Below are positions 1-6,771 of a stretch of 9,347 nt of DNA, piece after piece. Each line of letters opens with the position of its first letter. Position 1 is the stretch's first letter. The DNA comes from Planctomycetota bacterium (GTDB lineage: Bacteria > Planctomycetota > Phycisphaerae > UBA1845): positions 1 through 9,347 of the forward strand of contig JADFMZ010000097.1 in the NCBI GenBank assembly GCA_022563615.1. Reading direction: 5' to 3'. Both the position numbers and the translations under genes were made by a program. The notes below the pieces were generated by a model that had not been told where the DNA came from, made no database searches, and was given only the letters and a program-made list of their open reading frames with translations.

Positions 1-69
1 TGCGTGAAAGCAGTGGCACACGACAGCATGGCGCTGCCCGGCACCCACAAATTAAGGCGTGGTGGTGCG

Positions 70-1578
70 CTAGTGCGGTTTCGCGTGACTGCGGTGGTGC
101 TCCATGAGGTAGCGGCGGTATTCGACCTCTTTTTGAATCCGCTTTCGGGCATCTCGGTGGTCGTGCATCAAACGCGTGTCGCCGAGGGCGGCCAATTCGG
201 CCATGAAATGCTTCAGCAGGAAGGTCTGATTCAATAGCTGTTGATCCCGCACTTCGATCGCGTGCTGACGGGCTTTTTCATAGACCCGATTGAACAAAAT
301 ACGGGCCTCTCGGAATCGCTCGATGTCCAGGCCTTGGATGGCCTCTTCGGCTTGCTCCATCGCGTCAAGCACGTTGGCGTACGCCAGGACGCCTTTGTTG
401 GCGCTGAGCCGGACTCGCCTTTCGTTTCTGGAGAAGGAGGACTCAGGATGCAGCCGGCGCTGTACGCGCGACCCGGTTTCCGGATTATCCAGGGTCAAGG
501 TGACATCCACGTTGACACTCGTATTCGGCTGGAACGTGTCCGGCGCGATCTCCACCAAAAACACGCTCCGGTCGCCATCCCGAAGGTCGCCGAGCGTGAT
601 GGGATAAGTGGACAGCCGATCATCGATCAACCGACCGTACACGCGCGTAATCGTGCCGCGGGCCGACACCCCGATCTCGAGCACCACGTTCTGTGCGACC
701 ACATCGAGTAAGCCGTCGAGTTCGGCCGTAATCGCGCCGGGTATTTCCTCCGGGGAGCGGACGTACGTGTACCGACCGCCGCCGGCTGCCGCGAGATCCT
801 TCAGAAGCGCTTCATCGAATTTCGTTCCACAGCCGAGCGTGGACAGGCCGATCCCCCGAGCACGGGCGGCGGCTACGAGGGTACGCAGCTTTGCCGGATC
901 GGTGACACCCTTGTTGGCCAACCCATCGGTGAGCACGATGACTCGCTTCGATTGTCCCTCAGCCGATGCGCCGTCGATCTGCGCGAAGGCTTCCAGCAGG
1001 CCGGCGCTCAGGTTCGTGTAGCCCTCGGGGCTGAACTGGCCGAGGCGGTAGTGAAGGAAATCTCTGTTGATCGCCCGACCGGCCGGGGAAAGCACCGCGG
1101 CACGATCGTTAAAGACGACCAATGAAACGATGTCGTGATCGGCAAGGTTCTCAACCACCAATCTTGCAGCTTGCATGGAATAGGCGAACTTGCGGTCCTC
1201 AGCCATCGAACCGGAGCGGTCGAACACCAGAGCCAGGTTCAGGGGCCGTCGCTTCTTCGGACTGTTCGCGGCAGCAGCCAGATCAACCTTGAGGATCAGG
1301 TGCTTGGGAGACGTTTTGTTGTAGAGCGAGTGACTCAGCGCAGCCCTTAGCGTGAGCGGGCCAGCCACCACTTCAGCGCCCGGGGAGTTGTTCTGATCTT
1401 GCTGATGTTGAGGCTCGGGGTCACTGACCAGCGAGACTTCAGGCAACGCAGGCGGAGGCGGCGAGAGAAGAAACTCTTCATGATGCCCGCCGTGTTTGCA
1501 CCCGGCCAACGCGACAGCCACCACCAACCCCGTACACCACACACGCATGACACAAGAGATCCATCGCCCTGGGTTCAT
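70..1578 (-). CDS. VWA-domain lipoprotein (exported)
   Basis: This 502-residue protein is probably anchored in the membrane as a lipoprotein and exposes a von Willebrand factor A domain, a fold that binds protein ligands through a metal ion. The N-terminus has a basic start, a hydrophobic stretch and a lipobox (LAGC) with the lipid-carrying Cys at residue 27. A Pro/Gln-rich linker (about 38-70) follows. The VWA domain spans about 115-290, and its metal-site (MIDAS) residues are all present: DRSGSM at 120-125, Thr188 in GYTNLSAG, and Asp217 in LTDG. Residues about 295-410 look like a beta-rich domain and the C-terminus (about 420-502) is charged and helical. The start at 1578 is chosen because GAGGAG lies 6 bases upstream and it begins directly with the signal sequence; a longer in-frame start at 1650 would put 24 residues ahead of it. 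The gene lies 75 bases downstream of the Ser/Arg-rich protein gene on the same strand, so co-transcription is likely. The family resembles COG2304-type VWA proteins; the ligand is unknown. Confidence 0.88.
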   Translation of the reverse strand: MNPGRWISCVMRVWCTGLVVAVALAGCKHGGHHEEFLLSPPPPALPEVSLVSDPEPQHQQDQNNSPGAEVVAGPLTLRAALSHSLYNKTSPKHLILKVDLAAAANSPKKRRPLNLALVFDRSGSMAEDRKFAYSMQAARLVVENLADHDIVSLVVFNDRAAVLSPAGRAINRDFLHYRLGQFSPEGYTNLSAGLLEAFAQIDGASAEGQSKRVIVLTDGLANKGVTDPAKLRTLVAAARARGIGLSTLGCGTKFDEALLKDLAAAGGGRYTYVRSPEEIPGAITAELDGLLDVVAQNVVLEIGVSARGTITRVYGRLIDDRLSTYPITLGDLRDGDRSVFLVEIAPDTFQPNTSVNVDVTLTLDNPETGSRVQRRLHPESSFSRNERRVRLSANKGVLAYANVLDAMEQAEEAIQGLDIERFREARILFNRVYEKARQHAIEVRDQQLLNQTFLLKHFMAELAALGDTRLMHDHRDARKRIQKEVEYRRYLMEHHRSHAKPH

Positions 1579-1584
1579 GGCGGA

Positions 1585-1590
1585 CTCCTC
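1585..1590 (-). promoter_or_regulatory. Ribosome binding site of the VWA lipoprotein gene
   Basis: The minus strand reads GAGGAG here, 6 bases before the ATG at 1578. No comparable site was sought beyond the alternative upstream ATG at 1650, which lies next to the stop of the preceding gene. This site decides the start of the VWA gene. Confidence 0.7.
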
Positions 1591-1653
1591 TTCCCGTTGG
1601 GCTGCATGCGATATCGACGAGACGACACGACCGGGTGGCGCCCACAGCACAGA

Positions 1654-3276
1654 TCAGATTCGCAAACCCGTTTCGCTGGATGGGTTGTGGGTTTCGCTCA
1701 CGCCTCTTTCTTCTCCGTCACCGTCCAAGCGGCTGGATGATTCCTCCCCATCCACCGACGGGGGCAACACTTCCGGCGCCCCCTGCGCCTCGATCAGGGG
1801 CCGAGGAGCGCCCACACCTTCCGGGAAGGCCCGTCCATCGTCGTCAGGGCGAACGTCGATGTCGATTCCAACGACCGGCGCCTGGAGGGTAGCTGTTTCG
1901 TTCGTTAGGCCGTCTTCATTCGAAACGTCGTCTTCGTACGAAAAAACAGTTTCCTGCGACTCGATGTATACGACAGGGGCATACGTGTACGGAGCATCAT
2001 AGTACGAAGCATAGGCGGAGGCGCCATAAGAGCCATAGTACGGGTAATAGGACGCGTAGTAGTAGGGGTAGGAGGAGGAATAGTAGGACGCATAGTGATG
2101 CGGGTAGTATGAAGGATAACTCCCGTAACCCAGGGAGATTCCCAATCCAAAGCCGTAATGACTGTCATAGTAATGGCCGTCATAATAGTTATTGTGGTGG
2201 CCATACCCGTAGCCGTGTCCCGCACCATGCCTGTTCCCATGTCCGATCCCGTGACCAAGACCCTGTGCAATGCCGTGACCAAGACCATGTCCGATGCCAG
2301 CCCCGATTCCATGACCCAGGCCTGACACAGATCCATGCCCGCCAAGGACGCTGATGCCTCCCCCATGGCCTAAACCGACGCCCAAGTGGCCAACGGAACC
2401 ATGCGAGCTTACGCCATGACCTGCAGCCACTCCTGAACTGTGACTGATCCCGACCCTTCCCGAGCGCGTGGCATTACTGGTGACGCCGTGCGACCCGGCT
2501 GCACGAGTGCGTCCGGTGGTTGGCTGGAGGCGAAAAGCGCCGTTACCTGGCGAGTGTCGAGATGCCCCCGTTGAATAGCTACGAGACCCATACCTGGTAC
2601 CGTTCGTCGAGGATCGATGGCTTTGTCCGACGGTGCCGACAGAACCGCTCCGAATGGTGGATGGGCGGCTAGCACTCATGGAACCGCCAAATCCGCTGCT
2701 TGTGATGGACCTTTGGCTTCTCCCGGTGGAACCGGCATGCCTGGTTCCTGTCGCGGAACGGGGTCTGACTGCCTGAGAGCTGGAGCGCCTTACTCCGGTT
2801 GATCGGCTGCTGCCATGCCGAGAGGCTCCGTTGTAACTACGGGCGCGTGAACCCGAATAGCTGGAGCGCTGCGAACCGGAGCGGCCTGCATGGGTGGCGA
2901 TGCTGGGTCTTCCCGCGCTGCGCCGACCGCTAGCGCTCTTATTCGAATGTCCGGTGCGTCGTGAACTGGAGCGCCCGGCATGAGAAGTGGCGCTGCGCCT
3001 TCCCGTGCTGCGCTGACCACTAACGCTCCTGCTCGAACGACCGGAGCGATGCGAACTAGAGCGCGTGGCACGAGTAGAAGCGCTTCGCCTTCCAGCAGAG
3101 CTGCGCTGACTACGCGCGGTTCGGCTGGAGTGGCCACCACGGGCGTGGCTGCTACTACTACGTGCAGCGTGGCGCCCGCTCCGGCCACTGCTTCGCTGGC
3201 CCCAGGCATCTGTGGATACGGCGAGACCTAAGCCGACGAACAAGAACACGCTCAACAGTGACGAACGTACCATCAT
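1654..3276 (-). CDS. Secreted Ser/Arg-, Gly/His- and Tyr-rich low-complexity protein
   Basis: I do not recognise this 540-residue protein as a named family. Residues 1-26 form a signal peptide (hydrophobic core LLSVFLFVGLGLAV, then small residues before QRSSG). The mature part has four blocks. Residues about 27-280 are rich in Ser, Arg and Gly, strongly basic, and include a 30-residue repeat at about 41-160. Residues about 286-361 are a Gly-His ladder (GHGIGHG-type steps). Residues 362-437 carry about 27 Tyr in 76, mostly as YY or YYY after Ser or Pro. Residues 438-540 are acidic, about 25 Asp/Glu against 6 Arg. No enzyme motif or Cys is seen. Such composition suits an extracellular structural, adhesive or polyanion- or mineral-binding role; this is inference. 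The first two codons are both ATG: AGGGAGGTG upstream (3278-3286) places its GGAGG core 6 bases before the second ATG (3273), so initiation there is slightly more likely. The VWA lipoprotein gene follows 75 bases downstream. The single uninterrupted frame and clear signal peptide support it being real. Confidence 0.82.
   Translation of the reverse strand: MMVRSSLLSVFLFVGLGLAVSTDAWGQRSSGRSGRHAARSSSSHARGGHSSRTARSQRSSAGRRSASTRATRSSSHRSGRSSRSVSGQRSTGRRSATSHAGRSSSRRTGHSNKSASGRRSAGRPSIATHAGRSGSQRSSYSGSRARSYNGASRHGSSRSTGVRRSSSQAVRPRSATGTRHAGSTGRSQRSITSSGFGGSMSASRPSTIRSGSVGTVGQSHRSSTNGTRYGSRSYSTGASRHSPGNGAFRLQPTTGRTRAAGSHGVTSNATRSGRVGISHSSGVAAGHGVSSHGSVGHLGVGLGHGGGISVLGGHGSVSGLGHGIGAGIGHGLGHGIAQGLGHGIGHGNRHGAGHGYGYGHHNNYYDGHYYDSHYGFGLGISLGYGSYPSYYPHHYASYYSSSYPYYYASYYPYYGSYGASAYASYYDAPYTYAPVVYIESQETVFSYEDDVSNEDGLTNETATLQAPVVGIDIDVRPDDDGRAFPEGVGAPRPLIEAQGAPEVLPPSVDGEESSSRLDGDGEERGVSETHNPSSETGLRI
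2881..3150 (-). repeat. 90-base tandem repeat, three units, inside the low-complexity gene
   Basis: Units begin at 2881, 2971 and 3061. On the plus strand each begins GCG, has GGCA or TGCA at the tenth base, and contains a CTGCGC-type core. The first two units match at about 66 of 90 bases by hand count. The third matches the second well for about 60 bases if a 3-base insertion is allowed. In protein terms the period is 30 residues with a shared end GRRSA....HA (61-70, 91-100, 121-130) and a shared RSSS start. The repeat keeps frame, as expected for in-frame duplication within a coding region. Confidence 0.75.
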
Positions 3277-3277
3277 G

Positions 3278-3286
3278 CACCTCCCT
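3278..3286 (-). promoter_or_regulatory. Ribosome binding site of the low-complexity gene
   Basis: The minus strand reads AGGGAGGTG, a strong match to the 16S rRNA 3' end. It is very close to the first ATG (3276) and better placed for the second (3273), and therefore bears on which of the two adjacent ATGs is used. Confidence 0.7.
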
Positions 3287-3322
3287 GAAGGTCGTGGCTT
3301 GGCCCCCTTGCTCTGCCCGCCG

Positions 3323-3360
3323 GCGTTCGTACGACGAACGCGACCGGACGTGCTTCGGTC
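3323..3360 (-). promoter_or_regulatory. Two adjacent hairpins in the probable leader of the low-complexity gene
   Basis: Bases 3323-3341 form a perfect 8-bp inverted repeat with a 3-base loop (GCGTTCGT / ACGAACGC). Immediately next to it, 3342-3346 and 3356-3360 pair as GACCG / CGGTC around a 9-base loop. Both lie between the possible -10 element and the start codon, about 45-85 bases upstream of the ATG. They may be leader RNA structure, or the 8-bp palindrome may be a protein binding site. No T-run follows, so these are not intrinsic terminators. Confidence 0.4.
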
Positions 3361-3374
3361 CTGCCCGACCCACT

Positions 3375-3380
3375 ATTATA
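3375..3380 (-). promoter_or_regulatory. Possible -10 element of the low-complexity gene
   Basis: The minus strand reads TATAAT exactly, in an A/T-rich pocket about 100 bases upstream of the start codon. No good -35 hexamer is seen at 16-18 bases (the best are ATACCA or TACCAA), so a promoter here would need an activator or another sigma factor, or the match is chance. A transcript from it would begin near 3368 and have a leader of about 92 bases. Confidence 0.35.
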
Positions 3381-3620
3381 TTGGATGCCTGCTCTTTTGG
3401 TATTATTCCACGAAACCCGTGCAGTACACGAAAAAGGACAATTATGCCGGGTTCTACACCCTTACCGACCCATATCGGCGGAGTTGGTTAGGATTTCTTT
3501 CTTCGACCTTGGTGCGGACAGGCCTCACACGTCCTGAGCCGCGATATCCTGAGCAATAATCATGCCAATTAGGCGACGCCTGGGCGCTTGGGGATAGGAG
3601 TCAAGTGGCCCGCATCGAAG

Positions 3621-4673
3621 TCAGCGGATGAACATCGCATCACCGAAACTGTAGAACCGATACCCTTGCTCGACCGCGTGGCGATACGCGCGTTGAATCA
3701 GCTCTACATCGGCAAAGGCCATCACCAGGGCCAGAAGCGTGCTGTGGGGCAGATGAAAATTGGTCAGCAGGGCATCGACGACCCGGAACTCATAGGGCGG
3801 ATAAATGAACAGATCGGTGCTTCCGCAGGCGGCGCGCACCAGACCTTGCGGCGTCTCCCGGCCGGCGGATTCCAGTGCCCGAACCGTCGTCGTCCCGACC
3901 GCGACGACAGATCCGTCACGAACACGGCAATCACCGACGGCGCGGGCGACATCCGGTTTCAGCTCATACCCTTCGGAATCCAGTGCGTGCTGCGACGGGT
4001 CGAGCGCACGGATAGGCTTGAACGTACCCAGACCCACGCTAAGCGTGACGAAAGCCGCTTCCACACCGTGAACGCGAATCGCATCAAGCAACTCGGGCGT
4101 AAAATGCAGTCCCGCCGTGGGCGCTGCGATCGCGCCGGCGTGTCGGGCATAAACCGTCTGGTAGCGCAGGCGGTCATCCACGTCCGCCTCGAGTTCATCC
4201 GGCGATCGACGAATGTAGGGCGGCAGTGGTGTTTGGCCGATGCGATCGAGGAGCTCCCCAAACTGCTGTACGGGACTCACTCGAACTCGCCACTGCCCCT
4301 CTCCATAAGAGGTGGCCAACTCCAACGTAACCGACTCATCGTGGCCGGCCATAATCGTCAAAATCTCGCCTTCGCGAAGCCGTCGTGATCCTTCGAACAT
4401 CACCCGCCAGGTACCGACCTTCTCTTCAAGCAGGAACAGGCCTCGAACGACGCCTCCGGTCTTGCGCCGGGCGCTTAGCCTGGCTGGAACCACCTGCGTG
4501 TCGTTGAGGACAAGCAGGTCCTTAGGCTGCAACAGGCCGGGCAAATCGGTGATTCGGCCGTCGCGCCAGCTTCGGGCGGTGCGATCCACGATCAGCATAC
4601 GCGCGGCGTCCCGGCGCGGGAGGGGATGTTGGGCGATCCGATCGTCAGGCAGATCGTAATCCAGGTCCGCCAT
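3621..4673 (-). CDS. queA: QueA, SAM:tRNA ribosyltransferase-isomerase
   Basis: QueA transfers and isomerises the ribosyl part of S-adenosylmethionine onto 7-aminomethyl-7-deazaguanine in tRNA, making epoxyqueuosine at the wobble position of GUN-anticodon tRNAs. It acts in the cytoplasm. The 350-residue product has the family's length and landmarks throughout: an N-terminal DYDLPDDRIAQHPLPRRDAARM, VLNDTQVVPARL, a LPPYIRR segment, YQTVYARHAGAIAAPTAGLHF, FVTLSVGLGTFKPIR, VAVGTTTVRALES, VVDALLTNFHLPHSTL and the C-terminal YRFYSFGDAMFI. It appears intact. The start at 4673 matches where the family normally begins, a few residues before the DLP motif. An in-frame ATG at 4718 adds 15 residues, but the best minus-strand promoter would start transcription at about that point. 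Neither start has a good ribosome binding site. It is divergent from the BamD-like gene. Other queuosine genes are not in the window. Confidence 0.96.
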   Translation of the reverse strand: MADLDYDLPDDRIAQHPLPRRDAARMLIVDRTARSWRDGRITDLPGLLQPKDLLVLNDTQVVPARLSARRKTGGVVRGLFLLEEKVGTWRVMFEGSRRLREGEILTIMAGHDESVTLELATSYGEGQWRVRVSPVQQFGELLDRIGQTPLPPYIRRSPDELEADVDDRLRYQTVYARHAGAIAAPTAGLHFTPELLDAIRVHGVEAAFVTLSVGLGTFKPIRALDPSQHALDSEGYELKPDVARAVGDCRVRDGSVVAVGTTTVRALESAGRETPQGLVRAACGSTDLFIYPPYEFRVVDALLTNFHLPHSTLLALVMAFADVELIQRAYRHAVEQGYRFYSFGDAMFIR

Positions 4674-4725
4674 CGTGAACGGCGCCTGCGAACGGCTCGG
4701 GTTGGGATGTGTTCGCATGAAACGA

Positions 4726-4754
4726 GGTATGCCCCGGAGACTCTACGCTGTCAA
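4726..4754 (-). promoter_or_regulatory. Possible queA promoter
   Basis: The minus strand has a perfect -35 hexamer TTGACA (4754-4749), a 17-base spacer, and a weak -10 CATACC (4731-4726). Transcription would begin around 4719, leaving a leader of about 45 bases for the 4673 start, or almost none for the 4718 ATG. The weak -10 keeps confidence moderate. Confidence 0.4.
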
Positions 4755-4819
4755 ACCAGGATGCCCTCCTGTCCGTTGACACGCCGCCGCCATTGTGGTT
4801 GAGCGGCTCCTCGCGGCGC

Positions 4820-4849
4820 TTGCGTCTGCTGCTGGCTGGGCAGTACAAT
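4820..4849 (+). promoter_or_regulatory. Possible promoter of the BamD-like/LptE/FtsH group
   Basis: TTGCGT (4820-4825) and TACAAT (4844-4849) are separated by 18 bases and resemble a housekeeping-sigma promoter. The -10 overlaps the first in-frame ATG (4848), so that ATG could not be translated from this promoter. The start would fall near 4856-4857, next to the second in-frame ATG (4857). Confidence 0.45.
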
Positions 4850-4907
4850 GGTTCCCATGACTCCGGGTCCGAAAATGCATGGTGGTGCGGCCAAGTGGCG
4901 TAGGGCT

Positions 4908-5960
4908 ATGTCGGCAAGGGAGATTCCGGTGTTGTCAGCTGTTCGGATTGGCTTGCTCGGCTCCATGCTGCTCTTTGCAGCCACGATTCATGTCGCGTCT
5001 CCGGCGGTCGGACAGCCTTCGCGAACCCGAACCCTTACCTACGATCCCGATCGCAAGGAATGGGTGGAATTGCCCCCACCGGCTGCAGCGGGCACACCCG
5101 AAGGAGATCTTCATCGCATCCGAGTGCAGATCAAGGATGGCCGACATGGCAAGGCCCTTTCCGCCATCAAGAGCTTCGTCAGCACCCATGGGCAGGAGGA
5201 CCGCCATTATCCGGCGATTCTGATCGCCAAGGCGGAGGCGTTGATCGGCGGGCGTAAGTACGACCAGGCCCACGAAGTTTTGCAAACGTTCCTGGGTGAG
5301 TTTTCCGGCGTACGACTGACGTCTGAGGCTTTGCGGCTGGAGTTTGTCGTCGCCGAAGTGTATCTGGCCGGCGCCAAGCGAAAGCTACTGGGTTTGCGGC
5401 TGCTTTCGGGTACGGATGTCGCCTATCAAATCCTCGACGAGATCGCCACGGACTACCCAGACAGTGAGTACGCGGAACTGGCGATCAAGACCAAGGCCGA
5501 CCACCTCTTCCGCGAGGGTGAGCATGATTTTGCGGAGTTGGAGTATGGGCGCCTCGTGCGGGAGCACCCGCGTAGCCGGTATCACGAGTTCGCCCTGGCC
5601 CGGTCCGCGGAGGCAGCCATGGCGAGCTTCCGTGGCGTGGAATATGACGAAGCGGCCCTGATCGAAGCCCAGGACCGATTTGAGGAGTATCGATTGCGGT
5701 ATCCGACCTCAGCGCAGCGTGATCGGGTGGACACGGTTTTGGACAGCATCCGTGAAATGCGGGCCGGCAAGGACTTCCGCGTTGGGCGATACTACGAACG
5801 GACGGAGCATCTTTCTTCCGCAGTTTGGTATTATGAGCGGGTGCGTCAGGATTGGCCCGACACGATCGCCCAGACCCGGGCGACCGAAAGACTGGAGCGG
5901 CTCGGCTTGCTGGAGCGGACCGAGCCGGCGAAGCATTCGCCGGAGGACGCCAAGCCGTAG
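4908..5960 (+). CDS. BamD/YfiO-like TPR protein, outer membrane assembly
   Basis: This exported helical-repeat protein (350 residues) is probably related to BamD, the component of the beta-barrel assembly complex on the periplasmic face of the outer membrane. The N-terminus is a signal sequence (hydrophobic IGLLGSMLLFAATIHVA at about 14-30, then SPAVGQP). A short linker follows and then TPR-type helical pairs from about residue 66 to 330. Typical BamD spacing is seen in ILDEIATDYPDSEYAELAIKT (about 175-195) and YGRLVREHPRSRYHEFALAR (about 213-232), each with the YP/HP-S-Y turn. Later units are FEEYRLRYPTS and YYERVRQDWPDT. Unlike classical BamD there is no lipobox Cys, so it would be soluble periplasmic or tethered by partners. 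The start at 4908 gives a normal signal peptide; ATGs at 4848, 4857 and 4875 add 20, 17 and 11 residues, and the first overlaps a likely -10. An LptE-like gene follows. A general TPR protein is the alternative. Confidence 0.8.
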   Translation: MSAREIPVLSAVRIGLLGSMLLFAATIHVASPAVGQPSRTRTLTYDPDRKEWVELPPPAAAGTPEGDLHRIRVQIKDGRHGKALSAIKSFVSTHGQEDRHYPAILIAKAEALIGGRKYDQAHEVLQTFLGEFSGVRLTSEALRLEFVVAEVYLAGAKRKLLGLRLLSGTDVAYQILDEIATDYPDSEYAELAIKTKADHLFREGEHDFAELEYGRLVREHPRSRYHEFALARSAEAAMASFRGVEYDEAALIEAQDRFEEYRLRYPTSAQRDRVDTVLDSIREMRAGKDFRVGRYYERTEHLSSAVWYYERVRQDWPDTIAQTRATERLERLGLLERTEPAKHSPEDAKP

Positions 5961-6180
5961 CGCAGCCGTTTAATTGCGCGCTCGTGGTTCGCCCAGTAAC
6001 GTGATGGATTGGATTGGCAGGTGAACAACAACCGTGAGTTTTGAAGCGAGCATCCCTGAGCATCGGGCGCGCGTGGAGTCGGTGCTGCGCGGCCCATCGG
6101 TTCGCCGACCGATTGCGGAGCGTGATCGCCCGTGTGAACCCAGACCCCGTGCCGCCTGCCGTTGGCCGCTCACCACGTGG

Positions 6181-6675
6181 ATGACGGCGCGTGCGGTGAT
6201 GCTTCCGATCCTCGGCGGGTTGCTTTCGGGCGGGTGCGGATACTCGACGGCCCGACCATTCGCGACCGATATTCAGTCGGTTCACGTCGAAATGTTCCAC
6301 TCCGAGGAGTTTCGACGCGAGTTGGAGTTTCGTCTGACCGAAGCGATCATCAAGCGAATCGAGATGGACACACCGTACCGGATCGCGTCGCGTGGGAAGG
6401 CGGATGCGCTCCTGACCGGCAGCATCGTCCAGGTCCGGAATCGCACCTTTGGGGACGATTTCGAAACCGACCTTCCTCGGGAAATCGGCTCGACCGTGGT
6501 CGTGCGCTTTCGATTCCAGGACATGCGCTCGGGTGACATTCTCGTTGAGAGGCCGCGCTTCGTGTATCAAACTAGCTATATTCCGCCTGTGGGAGAATCC
6601 TTTACCGTGGGAATGACTCGCGCCCTGGACGGGTTGGCTGAACAAATCGTCGAGGCGATGGAAACGCAATGGTAG
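6181..6675 (+). CDS. lptE: LptE-like LPS-assembly lipoprotein
   Basis: LptE is the outer-membrane lipoprotein partner of LptD, which inserts lipopolysaccharide into the outer leaflet. This 164-residue protein begins with a short signal peptide (MTARAVMLPILGGLLSGG) and a Cys at residue 19 followed by GYS, as in many LptE proteins; the residues before the Cys (SGG) are an imperfect lipobox because the usual Leu at -3 is absent. The body has the family's order: DIQSVHVEMF, EEFRRELEFRLTEAI, a KRIEMDTPYRI segment, then LTGSIVQV and a TVVVRFRFQD strand, ending in helix (TRALDGLAEQIVEAM). The start at 6181 is chosen because the signal peptide begins there. A GTG at 6034 has a good ribosome site (AGGTGA at 6019-6024, 9 bases away) but would put 49 Arg-rich residues before the signal peptide. 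It sits between the BamD-like gene and ftsH on the same strand, consistent with an envelope-assembly operon. Confidence 0.78.
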   Translation: MTARAVMLPILGGLLSGGCGYSTARPFATDIQSVHVEMFHSEEFRRELEFRLTEAIIKRIEMDTPYRIASRGKADALLTGSIVQVRNRTFGDDFETDLPREIGSTVVVRFRFQDMRSGDILVERPRFVYQTSYIPPVGESFTVGMTRALDGLAEQIVEAMETQW

Positions 6676-6771
6676 CATCCCTATGATCCTTTTGGTCTCC
6701 TTCCAGGCCCGGGCTCGCCGTTTGCGGGGCCGGACGCGGCGGAAGAGGCATGTGGAGGCGGAGCGATTGGA

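Larger units (their letters stand above)
3277..3620. other. Gene-free stretch between queA and the low-complexity gene
   Basis: No convincing protein gene lies here on either strand; it is visibly more A/T-rich (3371-3450) than the flanks. It should hold the 3' end of the queA transcript and the promoter and leader of the low-complexity gene, both read on the minus strand. I see a TATAAT-type element at 3375-3380, two adjacent hairpins at 3323-3360, and the ribosome binding site at 3278-3286. I found no hairpin followed by a T-run downstream of queA that would qualify as an intrinsic terminator. The short direct repeat TCCTGAGC occurs at 3532-3539 and 3547-3554, with no known meaning. Confidence 0.6.

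Noticed and set aside
1905..2366. Met/Thr-rich minus-strand frame inside the low-complexity gene
   Set aside because: It is a frame-shifted reading of the Gly-His and Tyr repeats, so its regular composition simply mirrors the repeat. It lacks a signal peptide and ribosome site.
2797..3156. Ser/Arg repeat region as a CRISPR or intergenic repeat array
   Set aside because: The 90-base period keeps the reading frame, has no unique spacers, and lies within a single open coding frame with a signal peptide.
3571..3581. Palindrome AGGCGACGCCT downstream of queA as a terminator
   Set aside because: The loop would be a single base and no T-run follows on the minus strand.
3588..4388. 266-codon plus-strand open frame opposite queA
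   Set aside because: Antisense shadow of a strongly conserved gene; no family pattern.
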